Of a stretch of 64,000 nt of DNA, positions 22,969-34,496 are shown piece after piece. Position numbers and translations under genes: made by a program. The DNA comes from Antedon bifida (lineage: Eukaryota > Echinodermata > Crinoidea > Comatulida > Antedonidae), in the NCBI GenBank assembly GCA_963402885.1, contig OY727093.1, forward strand, positions 23,311,409 through 23,375,408, in the 5' to 3' direction. Positions within the stretch are counted from its first letter, which is position 1. The number at the start of each line of letters is the position of its first letter. A model generated the notes under the pieces. That model was not told the DNA's origin. It did no database searches and saw only the letters and a list, made by a program, of their open reading frames with translations.

Positions 22969-24373
22969 TCATCTTTTAATATCTCTAAATGTCAGATTTA
23001 TTCTTGGTAGTTTGATGGATGGTTTTTTAGGCAGCGAATGGTACCAATACTCGTTAGTTGGATAATTCATCAATAGTAAGCTACCGTGTTTAAGATCAAC
23101 ATTTACTGGTTCAATACTTCTTTTGTGTCTCATTCCACGTGTAGCACCATGGCGAAATCTAAACAATCGTGTTTGACCTAATGAAATGGACGCAATTGAA
23201 CTAAATTTGTTGATATCTTTCTCATCGTCTTTATGTTCACCAATAGAATCATTACCGTCTGCATATCTAGTAAAGAAACAAAAATTAAAATAAAAAAATT
23301 GTACTGTAATATAGGCCTACGCTAGAAAATAAATATCCTTTTTGCACTTAACTTTTTAGTATAAAAACAATAAACCATACAACGTAATTAAACACAGTTT
23401 TGTGCAGATAAAAAAAGTGAGAGATTCTAATAGTTGACGAAAAGACTGATTACTGATATTGTTCAATTATACAATCTTGAGAGTAAAATTGAGAATAAAT
23501 CAAATGTACAAAATGTATAAACAATGTAACCATAAGGAAGCTTTGCATTATTTAATTAAAACAAATATAAACATATATAGATATATAATAAATATGTACC
23601 TGTTAACCAAAACAAAATTGAAGTAGAACCCTGTGACTTCTTTCAAATAATCTCGAAGATCTTTCAGGAACGGTGGCCATGGCAAGGCTGGCACTATATT
23701 GCCTGAATATGTGTATGTTAAACCCGTATCACCATAAGAAACCTGTCAGAGTTGAAACATACTATTAAAAATGTTTCTCTTATGTATATACAATTATAAT
23801 CAGTTGGATTCTGGTTAACTGTTAATATTCTGTTGCATAAAACGAAAACAGTGCTGTAGGCTTGGTTAACTGTTATTCTGTTGGATAAAACGAAAACAGT
23901 GCGGTAGGCCGGTAATTAAAATGTAAAAATGCATCTTTTTAAACGTAATAGTATGTAGCCTACATTAACGTCATGAAACCATGAAGAAAAAATAAAGAGA
24001 AACTAACCTGTTTTCTAGGTATATTAAACCATCTACCAAACACTTTCACCTTTGCAAGATCACCTGTAAAATATTCAATCTCTTCCTCACATTGTTTATA
24101 CAAAGTATCAGCTGAGCTTTTATCAAGAAGTTGAATGTAATCACAATCTAAATTTTCTCTCGATATTTTGTGCACTGGAAACTTAAAATATGGGGAAATC
24201 ATCTGCTGCTTATCTGATTTGATTAGCTTCCGAGTGAAATCTATTTCATTACTTTTACGTGCCTCTGTTGGTTCCTTTGTGTAGTCATCCTTTACCTTTT
24301 CAGAAGGTACGTTGCATTCTGTGGATTTTCTTTTGGAATGAGTGAAACCAACTGTTGGTTTATAGGCATTCAT
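22969..24373 (-). CDS. ALKBH2-like DNA alkylation repair dioxygenase, right-arm copy (3 exons)
   Basis: Inverted identical copy of 13777-15181. Exons 24008-24373, 23600-23742 and 22969-23266. Both copies are transcribed from near the ends of the element towards its centre. Confidence 0.93.
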
Positions 24374-25317
24374 TCTGGTAGATCACTCGTACAGGTTGAT
24401 TATTAAAATGATGTTTTACTCCAGTATATATACACTAAGTTTATAGTAAGTAGCGTCCCTACTTAATTTTTGTTTTTGTTTTATTAATTTTACTGAATTA
24501 GGATTAAATGACATCACTTCCTCGAACACCCTTACCGGGCTATACCGCGACACCTTGGCCTAACTTTAAAAAACCCGCCACTGTAAATTATTGCTAACAT
24601 CATGACGTTACACATTAAACTTTAGTATGTCAATTCTTTTTGTTTTATTTTAAAGGGAAACAAAGAAATCTTTTCGTAAACGTAACCAATTTAAATGAGA
24701 ATAAACCTAAACATTGGAAAAACAAAAATCATCAAAAAAGTGAAAGTAACATCATAACGGCACACATTAAACTTTAATATGTCAAACACCCCGAGTCACT
24801 GCTTTTCAATTCCTACCCCTACAAATCCGGAAGATGATTAATTACCTGTCGGTAAAGTTCAATCAAGACATACTTATTATTTAACTTCATTAACTTTGTC
24901 CAAACGACTGTATTATCCTAAAATGAAACTCTGTCTACATATCAGACTAGTTTGACAAAAAGGTGTGAAATTCCTTTCCCGACTGGAAGATGGTTAATTA
25001 CTTGTCGGTATAGTTCAATCAAGACATACTTATTATTTAACTTCATTCATCTTTTTGTTTTAGTCATTGTTATAATATCCGGATCAAATAACTTATGTCT
25101 TTGGATTATGTCGGCATACATCAATCAAATCTTACAAAAATTATATTGTCTCACTTCTATCTATATAACAATTCTAGTGAAATGTATAATTTATTTGTAT
25201 TTTTCTTGTATATGGTTTTATCTTTAACTGACTGTATTGTATGGAGTGAGTGCAGAATCTGTTTGGGCTTTAGCCTATTCTCATTCCTGGTTATTTTTAC
25301 ATTGATGACCGAATAAA

Positions 25318-25348
<31 letters not shown>

Positions 25349-25468
25349 GTGAAATGATATACTCTGTCTTATACTATCCCCATTGTTAACCATTGTTATA
25401 AAAACACCCGGCGGATATTACGTAATCAGGAAAATTCATTTTGGGTCTGAAGTACCTTATCTACTACT

Positions 25469-25474
25469 GACGAG
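25469..25474. other. Target site duplication, right copy (GACGAG)
   Basis: Partner of 12676-12681. The GPCR sequence resumes here as gacgaggtagataacg. Confidence 0.9.
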
Positions 25475-26307
25475 GTAGATAACGCTAACCACATTGAAAT
25501 AGTTTTAAACCCATCTGGTAAACGCACCTTCCATAACTGACAATTCACTACAACTTGGTACGGCAACCACAATATCATAAAAGTACCAATGACAAGTCCA
25601 AACACAAAGGCTGATTTGATCTTGGGTCTTATCGTATTTGTCGAATTCGATGCAAGTGTTGTAACATTCTGAATACGATTTAGTTGCTGGAAAGTTAACT
25701 TACCAATGTGGTAATATGATTTGACTGTTAATGAAACCGGAATGAACATACATAAAGCAGATATAGACATCGAAAACATAATGTTCTCTTCCCACTTGAT
25801 CAGACAATTAAATGAATAAGGATCATATTTGTTCCTCCCCAATCCTATGATGACAAATATAAAAGGTTGAATCCACGTCCAGCCTAACAAAATGATAACA
25901 TTCCGTTTGCTCATTTTTAAATCGTAAAGTAAAGGGTTGATTATAGAATGGTATCTTTCAACTGATATTGCACATAGAGTGGCAATGCTTGTTAGGTAAC
26001 ACTGTCCAGTCATAGAAGAAGAAAACTCGCAGATCCAGTCTTGTAGAAATGGCCATCCATCACATATAGAAGCAGTAAGAACAATAGGCATTACGAATAG
26101 TCCGACTGAAAGATCTGCGATTGCTAGATTTGCTACAAAGACATACGTTTTTGTGTGAAGTGATTCGACTGTGTAAATTACAGCAAGAGTTAAAGAATTA
26201 CCAATAATTGCAAAAAGCATAATGATGACAAAAATGACTGTTCTGAATATTATTGTCACTGTGGTTGATGATTCTATTTCGGTAGAATTCATTGTCAACA
26301 ATGTCAA
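25469..26307 (-). pseudogene. GPCR copy 3, N-terminal part, disrupted by the element
   Basis: Encodes residues 1-280 of the receptor, the same as intact copy 2 as far as read, up to ALSTSS in TM7. The frame then runs into the element terminus and stops at 25426. Without NPxxY and helix 8 it cannot be a normal receptor. Absence of other lesions says the insertion is recent relative to the duplication. Confidence 0.9.
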
Positions 26308-29300
26308 ACGAAAAGTTTACTGTCAGCGTAAAAACAACTTCCAATTCTGTGCGTGTATACGGGAAATATAGTATGAAATATGTTTAATCTGACTTCTTCA
26401 GCATTGTTTCCGCTGATTGGATGGATGTGCACCAAATTCAACCTATGGGGCGTGATATTGTAAGAAGATGATCATAAAACGTGAGACGGATTCAATATCG
26501 TGTACGATATAAATAATTACATTTGAAACAAGGTAAATATTACCAGGTTAGATAGATGGTTCATGATAAAATACTTTTTGTTCGTAATAAGGGAGAAAAG
26601 AACAAAAATATAAAAGATTAAACAATTGATGAATATTAATCAATATAATTTGTAATAACATAATTGTCTTTGACACTAAGTTATATGAGGATAAACTGGT
26701 TACTTAACGTTACTCTAACCAATATAAAATATAATTGTAGGCGCTTCCATTAAACGAATACAATTTGTTTCAGTCTGCAACATAGATGGAGATGCAACAA
26801 TACAGGCCATAATCAGCTAATATAAGACAGTAAAGCAAATTGGACTGCAGAGAACCTTGAACAGATAGATCTCATTGGTTAAAATAGTTTATTCACACCT
26901 TTCTATAAATCAAGTTTGTGACCTTAAAAAGGGAAATCTAATAGTACACAAATTAAAACACGTTCCTATGATACAGTGAGTTAAATAGAATACCCAAATG
27001 CAGTCGTATCAAACAGTAGAATTGTCAGAAAAATCAGAATGAAATATCAGATGTCTTAAAAAAAAGAAATACAAGGAATGCTACCTGCAGATTTGTTAAG
27101 AACGTCGAACCAAAACTATAACTTGAGAAAATCATGAAGAAGAGAGTGCGTGCAGAAAGTGCACAGAAGCAAATTATAGTGACAGTGATTTAATAATACA
27201 TGTTGTATTGATACTTTCAAAAGCTTTCTTATGTAATTTCCATGGAAGAGTGCAACTAAAATATGCTTATTTTAGTTTAGCTTATATAACATCTATTTTT
27301 TCATTGTATTTTTACAAAGGTTATCAATATGTACCTTCCATAACAAAATGCTTATCCAATAATACACCTCCAAATGACGCCTCATCAACCTCATTAATTA
27401 AACTTGTCTATTTACAGAGAAATATCCTAATTTGTTAATTATCTTACTTCTATTATGAAATGAAATATAATTGGATTTACTAGAATTTATAGTTAACGTA
27501 TTTGTATTACACCATTCATACCTTGTTTAGCTGTTCATTAGCTTCATTTAGATTAATTGTATTGCATGGAAAAGAATGAAATAAATTAGTCATACAAATA
27601 AACGAATGTCAAAATATTTAGATAAATTTATTTCAACAATATAATCATTATAATTCATCGTATTGGGTATTGTAAATAGTTGATCTGTTTAAAAAAATCT
27701 AAATACTATTTTGCGTTATTGTTTGTCTGGAGTTGGAGAGACATTCTCTTTGACGACAGTGCCATTTGCAGGTCTTGTCTGTCCTTAGTGTTCCATTATT
27801 ATAATTGAAATAAATAAATATAATATTTATATTTTTTTTTGTTTTGTCGTAAGCTGGTTAAGCACATCCCAGTTTTGTCTTGTGCTTTTGTGCACGCTTG
27901 TCTCTCATATATTTGCATTTTTGAAAAATGAGCATTAGCATGTAGACTGTTTAGGCGAACATCATGGAACATTTGTCAAGTAATTTTGTTAATAACGCAA
28001 TTATTTTCAATCACACATAATAAATACACAGGATTCAAAACTTTGGACTGGAGTAAAATGTTAAAAATATAACAGAATACTCAACACAAAAGGAACGAGG
28101 GAATATTGAGCGAGATTAGGAAGAGACAAATCATATTAATAAGAATGGTGGAGCAGCAAACACAGTTGATAGAATATAGAATTCGAGGACTGTTGAAAAT
28201 TGTGAAGAAGAGGAAGGAAAAGGATAGATGAAAGATTACAAACCGTAATACAATATTCTGAACTAAAAGAAGAATAATAGAGAGCTTTGAAAGAAGACCT
28301 ACCAAATGGCAGATTACAAGGTAGACATGAGTGTGGTTGCTATACATACTGTAGTATTATGTACAGTACCTTTAATGACTTATACGGTGAAACAGTTTAG
28401 CAATATTTCAAATGTTGCATATTAATATCGCCTGATTCAGAATATCAATTTGTACAATTTTTTAAAAGTTATCTCTCATTAGTAACATTTATCGTAACAA
28501 GCCAACATCATAAAAAATTGTACTATGTGCTGTACATTGTAAATAATAATATTCTTTACAATACATGGCCTATTGTAGGGCCTAAATTATAGAGAACTAT
28601 GAAAGAGGATCTACGAAATGGCAGATTACAAGGTAGACATGAGGGTGGGTTGGTAGACATACTGTAGTATACAGTACTTTCATTAAGGACTTCGTCCTAC
28701 GGTGGAACAGTGTAACAATATTTCAAATGTTGTATAATAATATCGCCAGATTCAGAATACAGTATCAATTTTTACAATTTTGAGTAAGTATTCTCTCATC
28801 GTAACACGCCAATATCATAAACAAATTGTACTATGCTGTACATTGTAAATCATATTCTTTACAATGCATGGCCTTTATTGTAAATGTACTTATTTTAGTA
28901 GATTTTCATTGCCATCTTTTATCATTCCTCAATCTTTACTTCAATTATTTTAATGTATTTCAATTCTCTTGTATGTACTTCAATTCCCTCTTTATGTATT
29001 TCAAGTATCTCTTAATATTTATTTCTAAATTCTGTCTTATTAAAAAAACATATCAAGTCGTTGTTTTGTATTGTTCCTATAAACGTTTCTTTTTTGGACA
29101 ATCGGAATTAACAGAACTTGAGAATAGTTATTTCACTAAATCTCCGGCACCGTGCCTACTGTACGTACGAAACACATGTTCTCGTGATCCTATCACATGC
29201 AAGACTTGATAAATAAAACGCTTATCTCTGAATTTGGAAAATATGTAGATATAGTAAAAAGGATCTAGACCTGATTTAAATATTTGCTGTACTGCAATTT

Positions 29301-29615
29301 CAATCAGCTTTTATATATTTTTATGTATACCTTTGTTTGTATATTTTATCAGGGAAGAGCGTAATTTCACTCTTCCCTGATTTCATGTAAGCCAAAGTTC
29401 TCAGCTATTGTTTGCTGGTTTGTACGGTATGTTATTTATACCATAATACATAAATACAATTATTAGAATTTAACATGATAGAGAGTTTGAGTAAGGGAGT
29501 CGGACATCATAAGGATGGACGTAGGGAATAAGTAGTTTGAAATGACCACAAGTTTATAAAACAAAGTATAGCTTTTCTAAATACATGCATTATTATTAAA
29601 CACATTTTTAGCAGT
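25475..29615. repeat. Tandem array unit 3 (mosaic)
   Basis: The GPCR part and the first tens of bases upstream agree with unit 2 (for example 'gtgcgtgtatacggg'). From about 26430 the spacer agrees with unit 1 (for example 'accaaattcaacctatgggg', where unit 2 differs). The unit breaks off at 29615 after 'tttttagcagta' and resumes at 36964. Spacer 26308-29615 holds no supported gene. Confidence 0.8.
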
Positions 29616-30179
29616 ACTACTTATACTACTACTAATAATACTACTAGGCCTATCTGCATTAAATAAAAATAAGAAAATGTCCCTTTTTTGTTAGACAACC
29701 AAATTAATAAAAACGGATGTACTCTATCTCTAGGCCTGGTGTATTCCTAATTAATAACTTGTTTAGGTAGAGAGTGTTATTTATTATGACTATTTCTAAA
29801 ATAGGCATAAAAACTAGGCTACGCCTAGCCTAGGCCTACCTACTTTTATTTTTAATTGAAGGGGAGTTAGAGTTAGTTTTGTTGTTGGGAATCGGAAGAC
29901 TCACGGCAACTTCCTTGCTTGCTTGAAATTGATAACCGCATGCAAAAATTGGCCGTTATCATCTTTCCTTTTTTCGCGTAAATTTTGTTGATATAAATTA
30001 ATCATCTATCATTCATTGATTATAGCAGGTACCATGTAGCATTTGGAGACTATATAAAGTCAATTTGAAAACAGTAGGCAATAACTATGGAGGTATAAAC
30101 TCCATGCAATAACAGTGCCTTGGTAAATTTGCATAATATGCTAGGAGGCCTAGGCCCAGGCCAGGCCTCCGAACCAAAG

Positions 30180-30202
30180 ATTGTATAGCGGCGCTATACA
30201 AT
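30180..30202. other. Perfect palindrome upstream of the kinase gene
   Basis: 11-bp arms around a single base: attgtatagcg, g, cgctatacaat. About 165 bp upstream of the TATA-like box; possible dimeric factor site, function unknown. Confidence 0.5.
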
Positions 30203-30343
30203 TTTTGTCCTAACTGTACGAAAATGATCGATATAATTTCGAAAAGCGTATCATGACAACCATAGAACATTCCGACCGTTCTTTTCACCGCGCGTAGAAC
30301 AAAAAGATGCATTTCGAACGTGCACGCATACGCGCTACTTATC

Positions 30344-30350
30344 TATATAA
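30344..30350 (+). promoter_or_regulatory. TATA-like box of the kinase gene
   Basis: TATATAA in 'atctatataagcagcg', about 160 bp before the proposed start codon. A TCAGTT initiator-like sequence lies at 30401, but at more than the usual distance. Supports a transcription start near 30375. Confidence 0.5.
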
Positions 30351-30508
30351 GCAGCGCATCAGCCACCTAAAAATCGACAGCAACCTGAGATTTCTCTCTA
30401 TCAGTTGTTTTAACGTGTGATGTGTATAGTATCAAAGAATATACATAACGTGTTACTAAGCAAAATTCGAATTCGAAAACTATTCTAAGATTCTGTTTTA
30501 ACCAAGCA

Positions 30509-33160
30509 ATGGCCACCAACAAATCGATTGAGCTTCAACAAGGCATCATGGACCAACCAAATGAAGAAGAGTAGGTCTAAGCCCATGCTTTTTTTTGGAC
30601 TGTGAACAAATGTTTTGTTTGTTTTGTTCGGCCTAGGCCTACTAGGCTAGGCCTAGGCCTAATAGTACTAGGCCTACCTAGGACTAACCCAACTATTATA
30701 AAATGACAGGCCCTAGCATAGGCCTAGCGTAGGCTAGGAGGCCTAGGAAGTACCCTACTAGCCTAGTACTACTACTACTAGGCTAGCTAGGTTGGGTGTG
30801 TAGAAAGCGACGACCTCGAATTGGACGACCCCAACGACCCGGGCGACCTCGAATTGGACGACCTAGAATTGGACGACCCATAACACGAAACCGACGACCC
30901 CTATAGCCTAGCCTAGGCGTTAGGCTTAAGTGTGGTATAACATCCCGAAGCCGAACATAGCCAAAGATCTTTAAACCATACCTTATATAATACTCGCAAG
31001 CAAGCAATTGATTGAAAAAATACAGAAATATCGCCATTTGATACTGAATGTGTCGAAACGAACAAACGAACAGATATGGAACGCCAAGAGTGCATCATTA
31101 AAACTGCATTCGACTCGATTAGCACACGAAATATCATAAACATGGCAAACAAGGTAAAAACGGCCCCCTTTTCAGCGGCGGGTAAGGTTTGCTCAGTGGA
31201 TTGGTCATTGGTATTTCGACAAACATATTAAAAAGAAATTCAAAAGAAATAAATATTATACATTACATGGTTAAACCATGGACGTATAATTACATCTTCT
31301 TCATATAACGAACACTATAGGCCTACCAAGCAGCGTGTTACGAACATGTGCATGGGGAGGGCCATAAGAAAGCTTTACATTTCACATATGCATTGTATAC
31401 GGTCAAACCTTACCCGCCGCTGAAAAGGGGGCCGTTTTGACCTGGGTTGCCATGTTTATGATATTTCGTGTGCTAATCGAGTCGAATGCAGTTTTAATGA
31501 TGCACTCTTGGCGTTCCATATCTGTTCGTTTGTTTGTGTCGACACATTCAGTATCAAATGGCGATATTTCTGTATTTTTTCAATCAATTGCTTGCTTGCG
31601 AGTATTAAATAAGGTATGGTTTAAAGATCTTTGGCTATTTTCGGCTTCGGGGCGGGATGTTATACCACGCTTAGGCCTAGGCTAGGCTATAGGGGTCGTC
31701 GGTTTCGTGTTATGGGTCGTCCAATTCTAGGTCGTTCAATTCGAGGTCGCCCGGGTCGTTGGGGTCGTCCAATTCGAGGTCGTCGCTTTCTACACACCCT
31801 AGCTAGGTTAGCCTATTCTATAACTAGGCTAGGCTAGCCTCTAGGCCTCGCTAGCTACCTACCTACCTAGGCCTCTTTAATTTAGTAGTACTACTAGCTA
31901 GTAGTAGGCCTAGGTAGTAGCCTACTAGAGAGTAGGCTAGTTCTGTAGTAGGCCTAGGGCCTAGGCCCTAGCTAGCCTAGGCCCTACTTGGTAGGCCTAC
32001 TACGTAGGCCCTAGGCCAGGCCTAGTCTACCCGGAGTAAGGGTAGCTTTAATTAATAAATTGGTAATTTGTTATTTAAGGCAAAATCCTAGGTTAGGCCT
32101 AGGCCTATCTACTCTAAAGCCTAGTCGTAGACCAAATTAGCAGACTAGCCTCTAGGCCTATGCCATGTAGGCGTAATAAATAGTATTCTAGCTTATGCCT
32201 AGCTAGGACTAGGTCTAGTATACTAGCCTAGGCTAGGCTAGAGGCCTAGGCCTACACGCCTTCTTTCCTAATCCTAGTCTAGTCTAGTCTAGCTATCTAG
32301 GCCTAGAGGTCTGTGCGTAAAACTAAATATATAGCCTATCGCTAGTAGTAGGCCTAGGCTAGGCTAGGCCAAGTAGGATAAAGTACTAGGCTAGGTTAGG
32401 TAGTAGTAGTAGTAGTAGTAGTAGTTGTAGTAGTAGTAGTAGTAGTAGTATAGTTAGTACTAATTAAAAGGTAGCCTAGGTCTAGCCTCTATCTACTAGG
32501 CCAAACTGTAGGCTAGACTAGAGAGAGACTTTCAACATAGGTAGGGCCCTGAAGCAGGCCTATTAGTAATATACTAGATAGGTAGCCTAGCTAAACTAGG
32601 TCTAAGCTAACCTAGGCATAATTAATAGAAATCTTATTCTTAGGCTTAGGTAATTAGGCGCTATAACTAGCCTACCTAGTAGATTAAGTAGGCCACTAGC
32701 CTAGACCTATTCCTACTGCCTATATGTAATAATAATAAATAATAAATACAGCCATGGCCTAGACTAGGCCTAGTTCTTGGCTCTGCTGTAGTCAAGGTAG
32801 GCAGAAACGTGAGTGTAATTTGTATACTAGCTCCTGAACTTACTAATACTAGGATAGTTTTTGTATGGCATAGCCCTGATAACATGCCGAGTGTAGGCCT
32901 ACAAAGCTGATCGCTATTCTTTAGTACTACTGGAACTTGGTCTACTATTGAAATTATTATCGAATAATCTAGTGTAACTGTTATGAATTAATTATGTTTT
33001 GTTTTGAATTAAGTAGATCTCAACAAGATGTACCCCAGAAAGCAAGAAGAAAGTCAATATTTAGAAGGATTTTGACAGCAGTAATTCATCTTTTTTGTAT
33101 CAGAAGTGATGAATCAGCGGATAGCAACTTGAGTTCGTCATCGTCGTCGTCGTCGTCGTT

Positions 33161-33239
<79 letters not shown>

Positions 33240-34496
33240 TCATCATCATCATCATCACCACCTTCATCATCACAATCGTCTGTGAGGCCACGGTCATCGA
33301 CATTCGCGCTTTCTCCTGGCCAAATACTTGCCATACCAGGTCTATCACCCGGAAAGATCAGTCTTCCAAGGCAACGTGATCGTAGTGCGGCGTCATCATC
33401 CTCGGCATCTATCGCTTCTCCATCCCGGTGTATTTTAAAAAAACCAACATCCGCGTTATCAACTGGTGAGCTTTCACAAAGGAAACGTTTGGGTAGTGTT
33501 CCATCATCTTCTTCATCGCAATGGCCATTGTCATCTGTAAGTAGCTTCGATAGTGCGTCGACAAGTAACACCACCACCTCACCAACATCCGTCCTTAACT
33601 CTAGAGATGCTACAGCAAAACTTTCGGAAATGCTGCCGCCTATGAGGTTGTTGGATAGCACATGCGTCTCTCACCTTTGTAATCCCGTACGTCTTGGGCA
33701 GGGAAGTTATGGACGTGTTGACTTGATGTCATCAAATCTTTTTCCAGGTCATCAACTCCTTGTCGCAGTCAAAACGGCCTTTTTGGATAGTTATAACAAT
33801 CCTGATGAAGCATGGTACCAGATGGTTATGGAAGCGCGTGTTATGAAGTTTTTATACGATCTACCTTCTGTTCCTCAAGTCTTTGGCGTTTTTCGCCAAG
33901 GTCAAGTATGCTGTATGGTACAGGAGTTTATTGGCAACATTCGCAGCATGTGTAGTACAACATTTCTGCAGGTATTGCAAACAGGACAACCTTCATTAAG
34001 TGCGCTTGAATGTATGTCTATGGCAATAGAAGTGGTCACTGCTCTCAATACCATCCATCAAAGAGGACTGCTTCACAATGACGTAGCGCTTAGAAATATC
34101 TTAATCCACCACGATGGAACAACATATAGAGCGAAGATTACAGATTTCGGGATGGCATGCAGATTGCAATACCCAAGAGAACATAAGAAGTTAACCTTTT
34201 CATCGATGGACGAGGGCCTGAAGTTCCGACAAGATTATCCGGACTTGGCACCAGAAAAATATCTTAATGGTGCTTGCGATTCAGTTAAGGGTGACGTGTA
34301 TTCCGTCGGTCATGCTTTGAAGATCATAGCACTAGCAATTGGAAGTAGGGAGATGATTGACCTTGGACAGGCTTGTACGGCATTCAATGCGGATGATCGA
34401 CTATCTCTAGGTCTTGTAATCAACATCTTGAATACCATCCAAGAAAATGAAAAGATAATTCCAACATGCCGGGGTATTAACCAGCGTTTGATTTAA
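30509..34496 (+). CDS. Protein kinase with poly-serine N-terminal region (2 exons)
   Basis: Exon 1 30509-30570 (begins MATNKSIELQQ), donor gtaggt; exon 2 33017-34496 after acceptor taagtag. They join in phase 2 to 513 aa. If the splice is wrong, exon 2 is still open from ATG 32994. Order: basic stretch (KARRKSIFRR), about 40 serines coded mostly by TCG repeats (33136-33258), serine-rich linker, kinase domain from about residue 240. Motifs: glycine loop GQGSYG, VAVK lysine, HNDVALRN (HND in place of HRD, catalytic D kept), DFGMA, APE in LAPEKY. It could thus be active; 'VALRN' recalls tyrosine kinases, but no subfamily is recognised. Cytosolic or nuclear; no signal peptide. Poly(A) signal at 34657-34662. 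The 2.4-kb intron carries an inverted repeat and the TAGGCCTA-rich stretch. Confidence 0.8.
30794..31799. repeat. Inverted repeat (arms about 397 bp) in the kinase intron
   Basis: Arms 30794-31191 and 31404-31799 pair with few mismatches around a loop of about 212 bp. Outer parts carry short tandem repeats of 'gacgacctcgaattg' type. Transcription through it would give a long hairpin RNA. Could be a fold-back MITE; no target duplication identified. Confidence 0.85.
31026..31153 (+). other. Exon-like open stretch inside the inverted repeat
   Basis: An open frame (including MERQECIIKTAFDSI and ISTRNIINMA) is bounded by acceptor-like 'aaaaatacag' and donor-like 'aaggtaaaa'. The mirrored copy near 31430-31557 on the minus strand keeps the frame but has gtcaaa at the donor. 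It could be an alternative exon of the kinase gene, but its end phase does not fit exon 2. No family recognised. Confidence 0.25.
33136..33258 (+). repeat. (TCG)n/(TCA)n coding microsatellite
   Basis: Encodes the serine run of the kinase. Pure TCG in the middle, TCA at the 3' end. The antisense frame gives a long aspartate run, which is not a gene. Confidence 0.95.

Larger units (their letters stand above)
12682..25468. mobile_element. Palindromic Polinton/Maverick-like (adintovirus-like) element, non-autonomous
   Basis: 12,787-bp insertion in GPCR copy 3. It consists of two inverted arms (12682-19043 and 19079-25468) around a 35-bp spacer. Coordinates of mirrored points sum to 38122 in the inner part and 38150 further out; the difference is one 28-bp tandem duplication in the right arm. 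Polinton-like signs: 6-bp target duplication, termini beginning 5'-AGTAGT, and a 30-codon ORF resembling the start of Polinton integrase. Cargo per arm: ALKBH2-like gene, Bcl-2-like gene plus a partial duplicate, short ORFs. No DNA polymerase B, capsid, packaging ATPase, protease or full integrase could be read. The structure resembles the snap-back genomes known from linear protein-primed replicons, so I infer a defective copy that integrated as a palindrome. Alternative: a fold-back element of another class. Confidence 0.8.
19079..25468 (-). repeat. Right arm of the giant inverted repeat (6.39 kb)
   Basis: Inverted copy of 12682-19043, ending in ...CTTATCTACTACT followed by the target duplication GACGAG. 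It differs by one 28-bp tandem duplication and at least one base substitution. Confidence 0.95.
30620..32780. repeat. TAGGCCTA-rich intron sequence and (TAG)n microsatellite
   Basis: Dense, irregular runs of AGGCCTA, TAGGCCTA and CTAGCCTA, many self-complementary. A (tag)n microsatellite lies at about 32399-32450. The same octamer is scattered through the whole window but is concentrated here. Confidence 0.8.

Noticed and set aside
12682-25468. Palindrome as a sequencing or assembly artefact
   Set aside because: An adapter-type artefact would continue into the flanking GPCR DNA. Here symmetry stops exactly at a 6-bp target duplication and the arms differ by a 28-bp duplication. Still worth long-read confirmation.
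30783-31837. ORFs rich in GRPIRGRP-type repeats on both strands
   Set aside because: They arise from short tandem DNA repeats in the inverted repeat, in both orientations, without start or splice support.
32399-32450. Repeat array as CRISPR
   Set aside because: It is a simple (tag)n microsatellite in a eukaryotic intron; no spacers.
33086-33661. Minus-strand ORFs with long aspartate or threonine runs
   Set aside because: They are shadows of the TCG serine repeat of the kinase gene.
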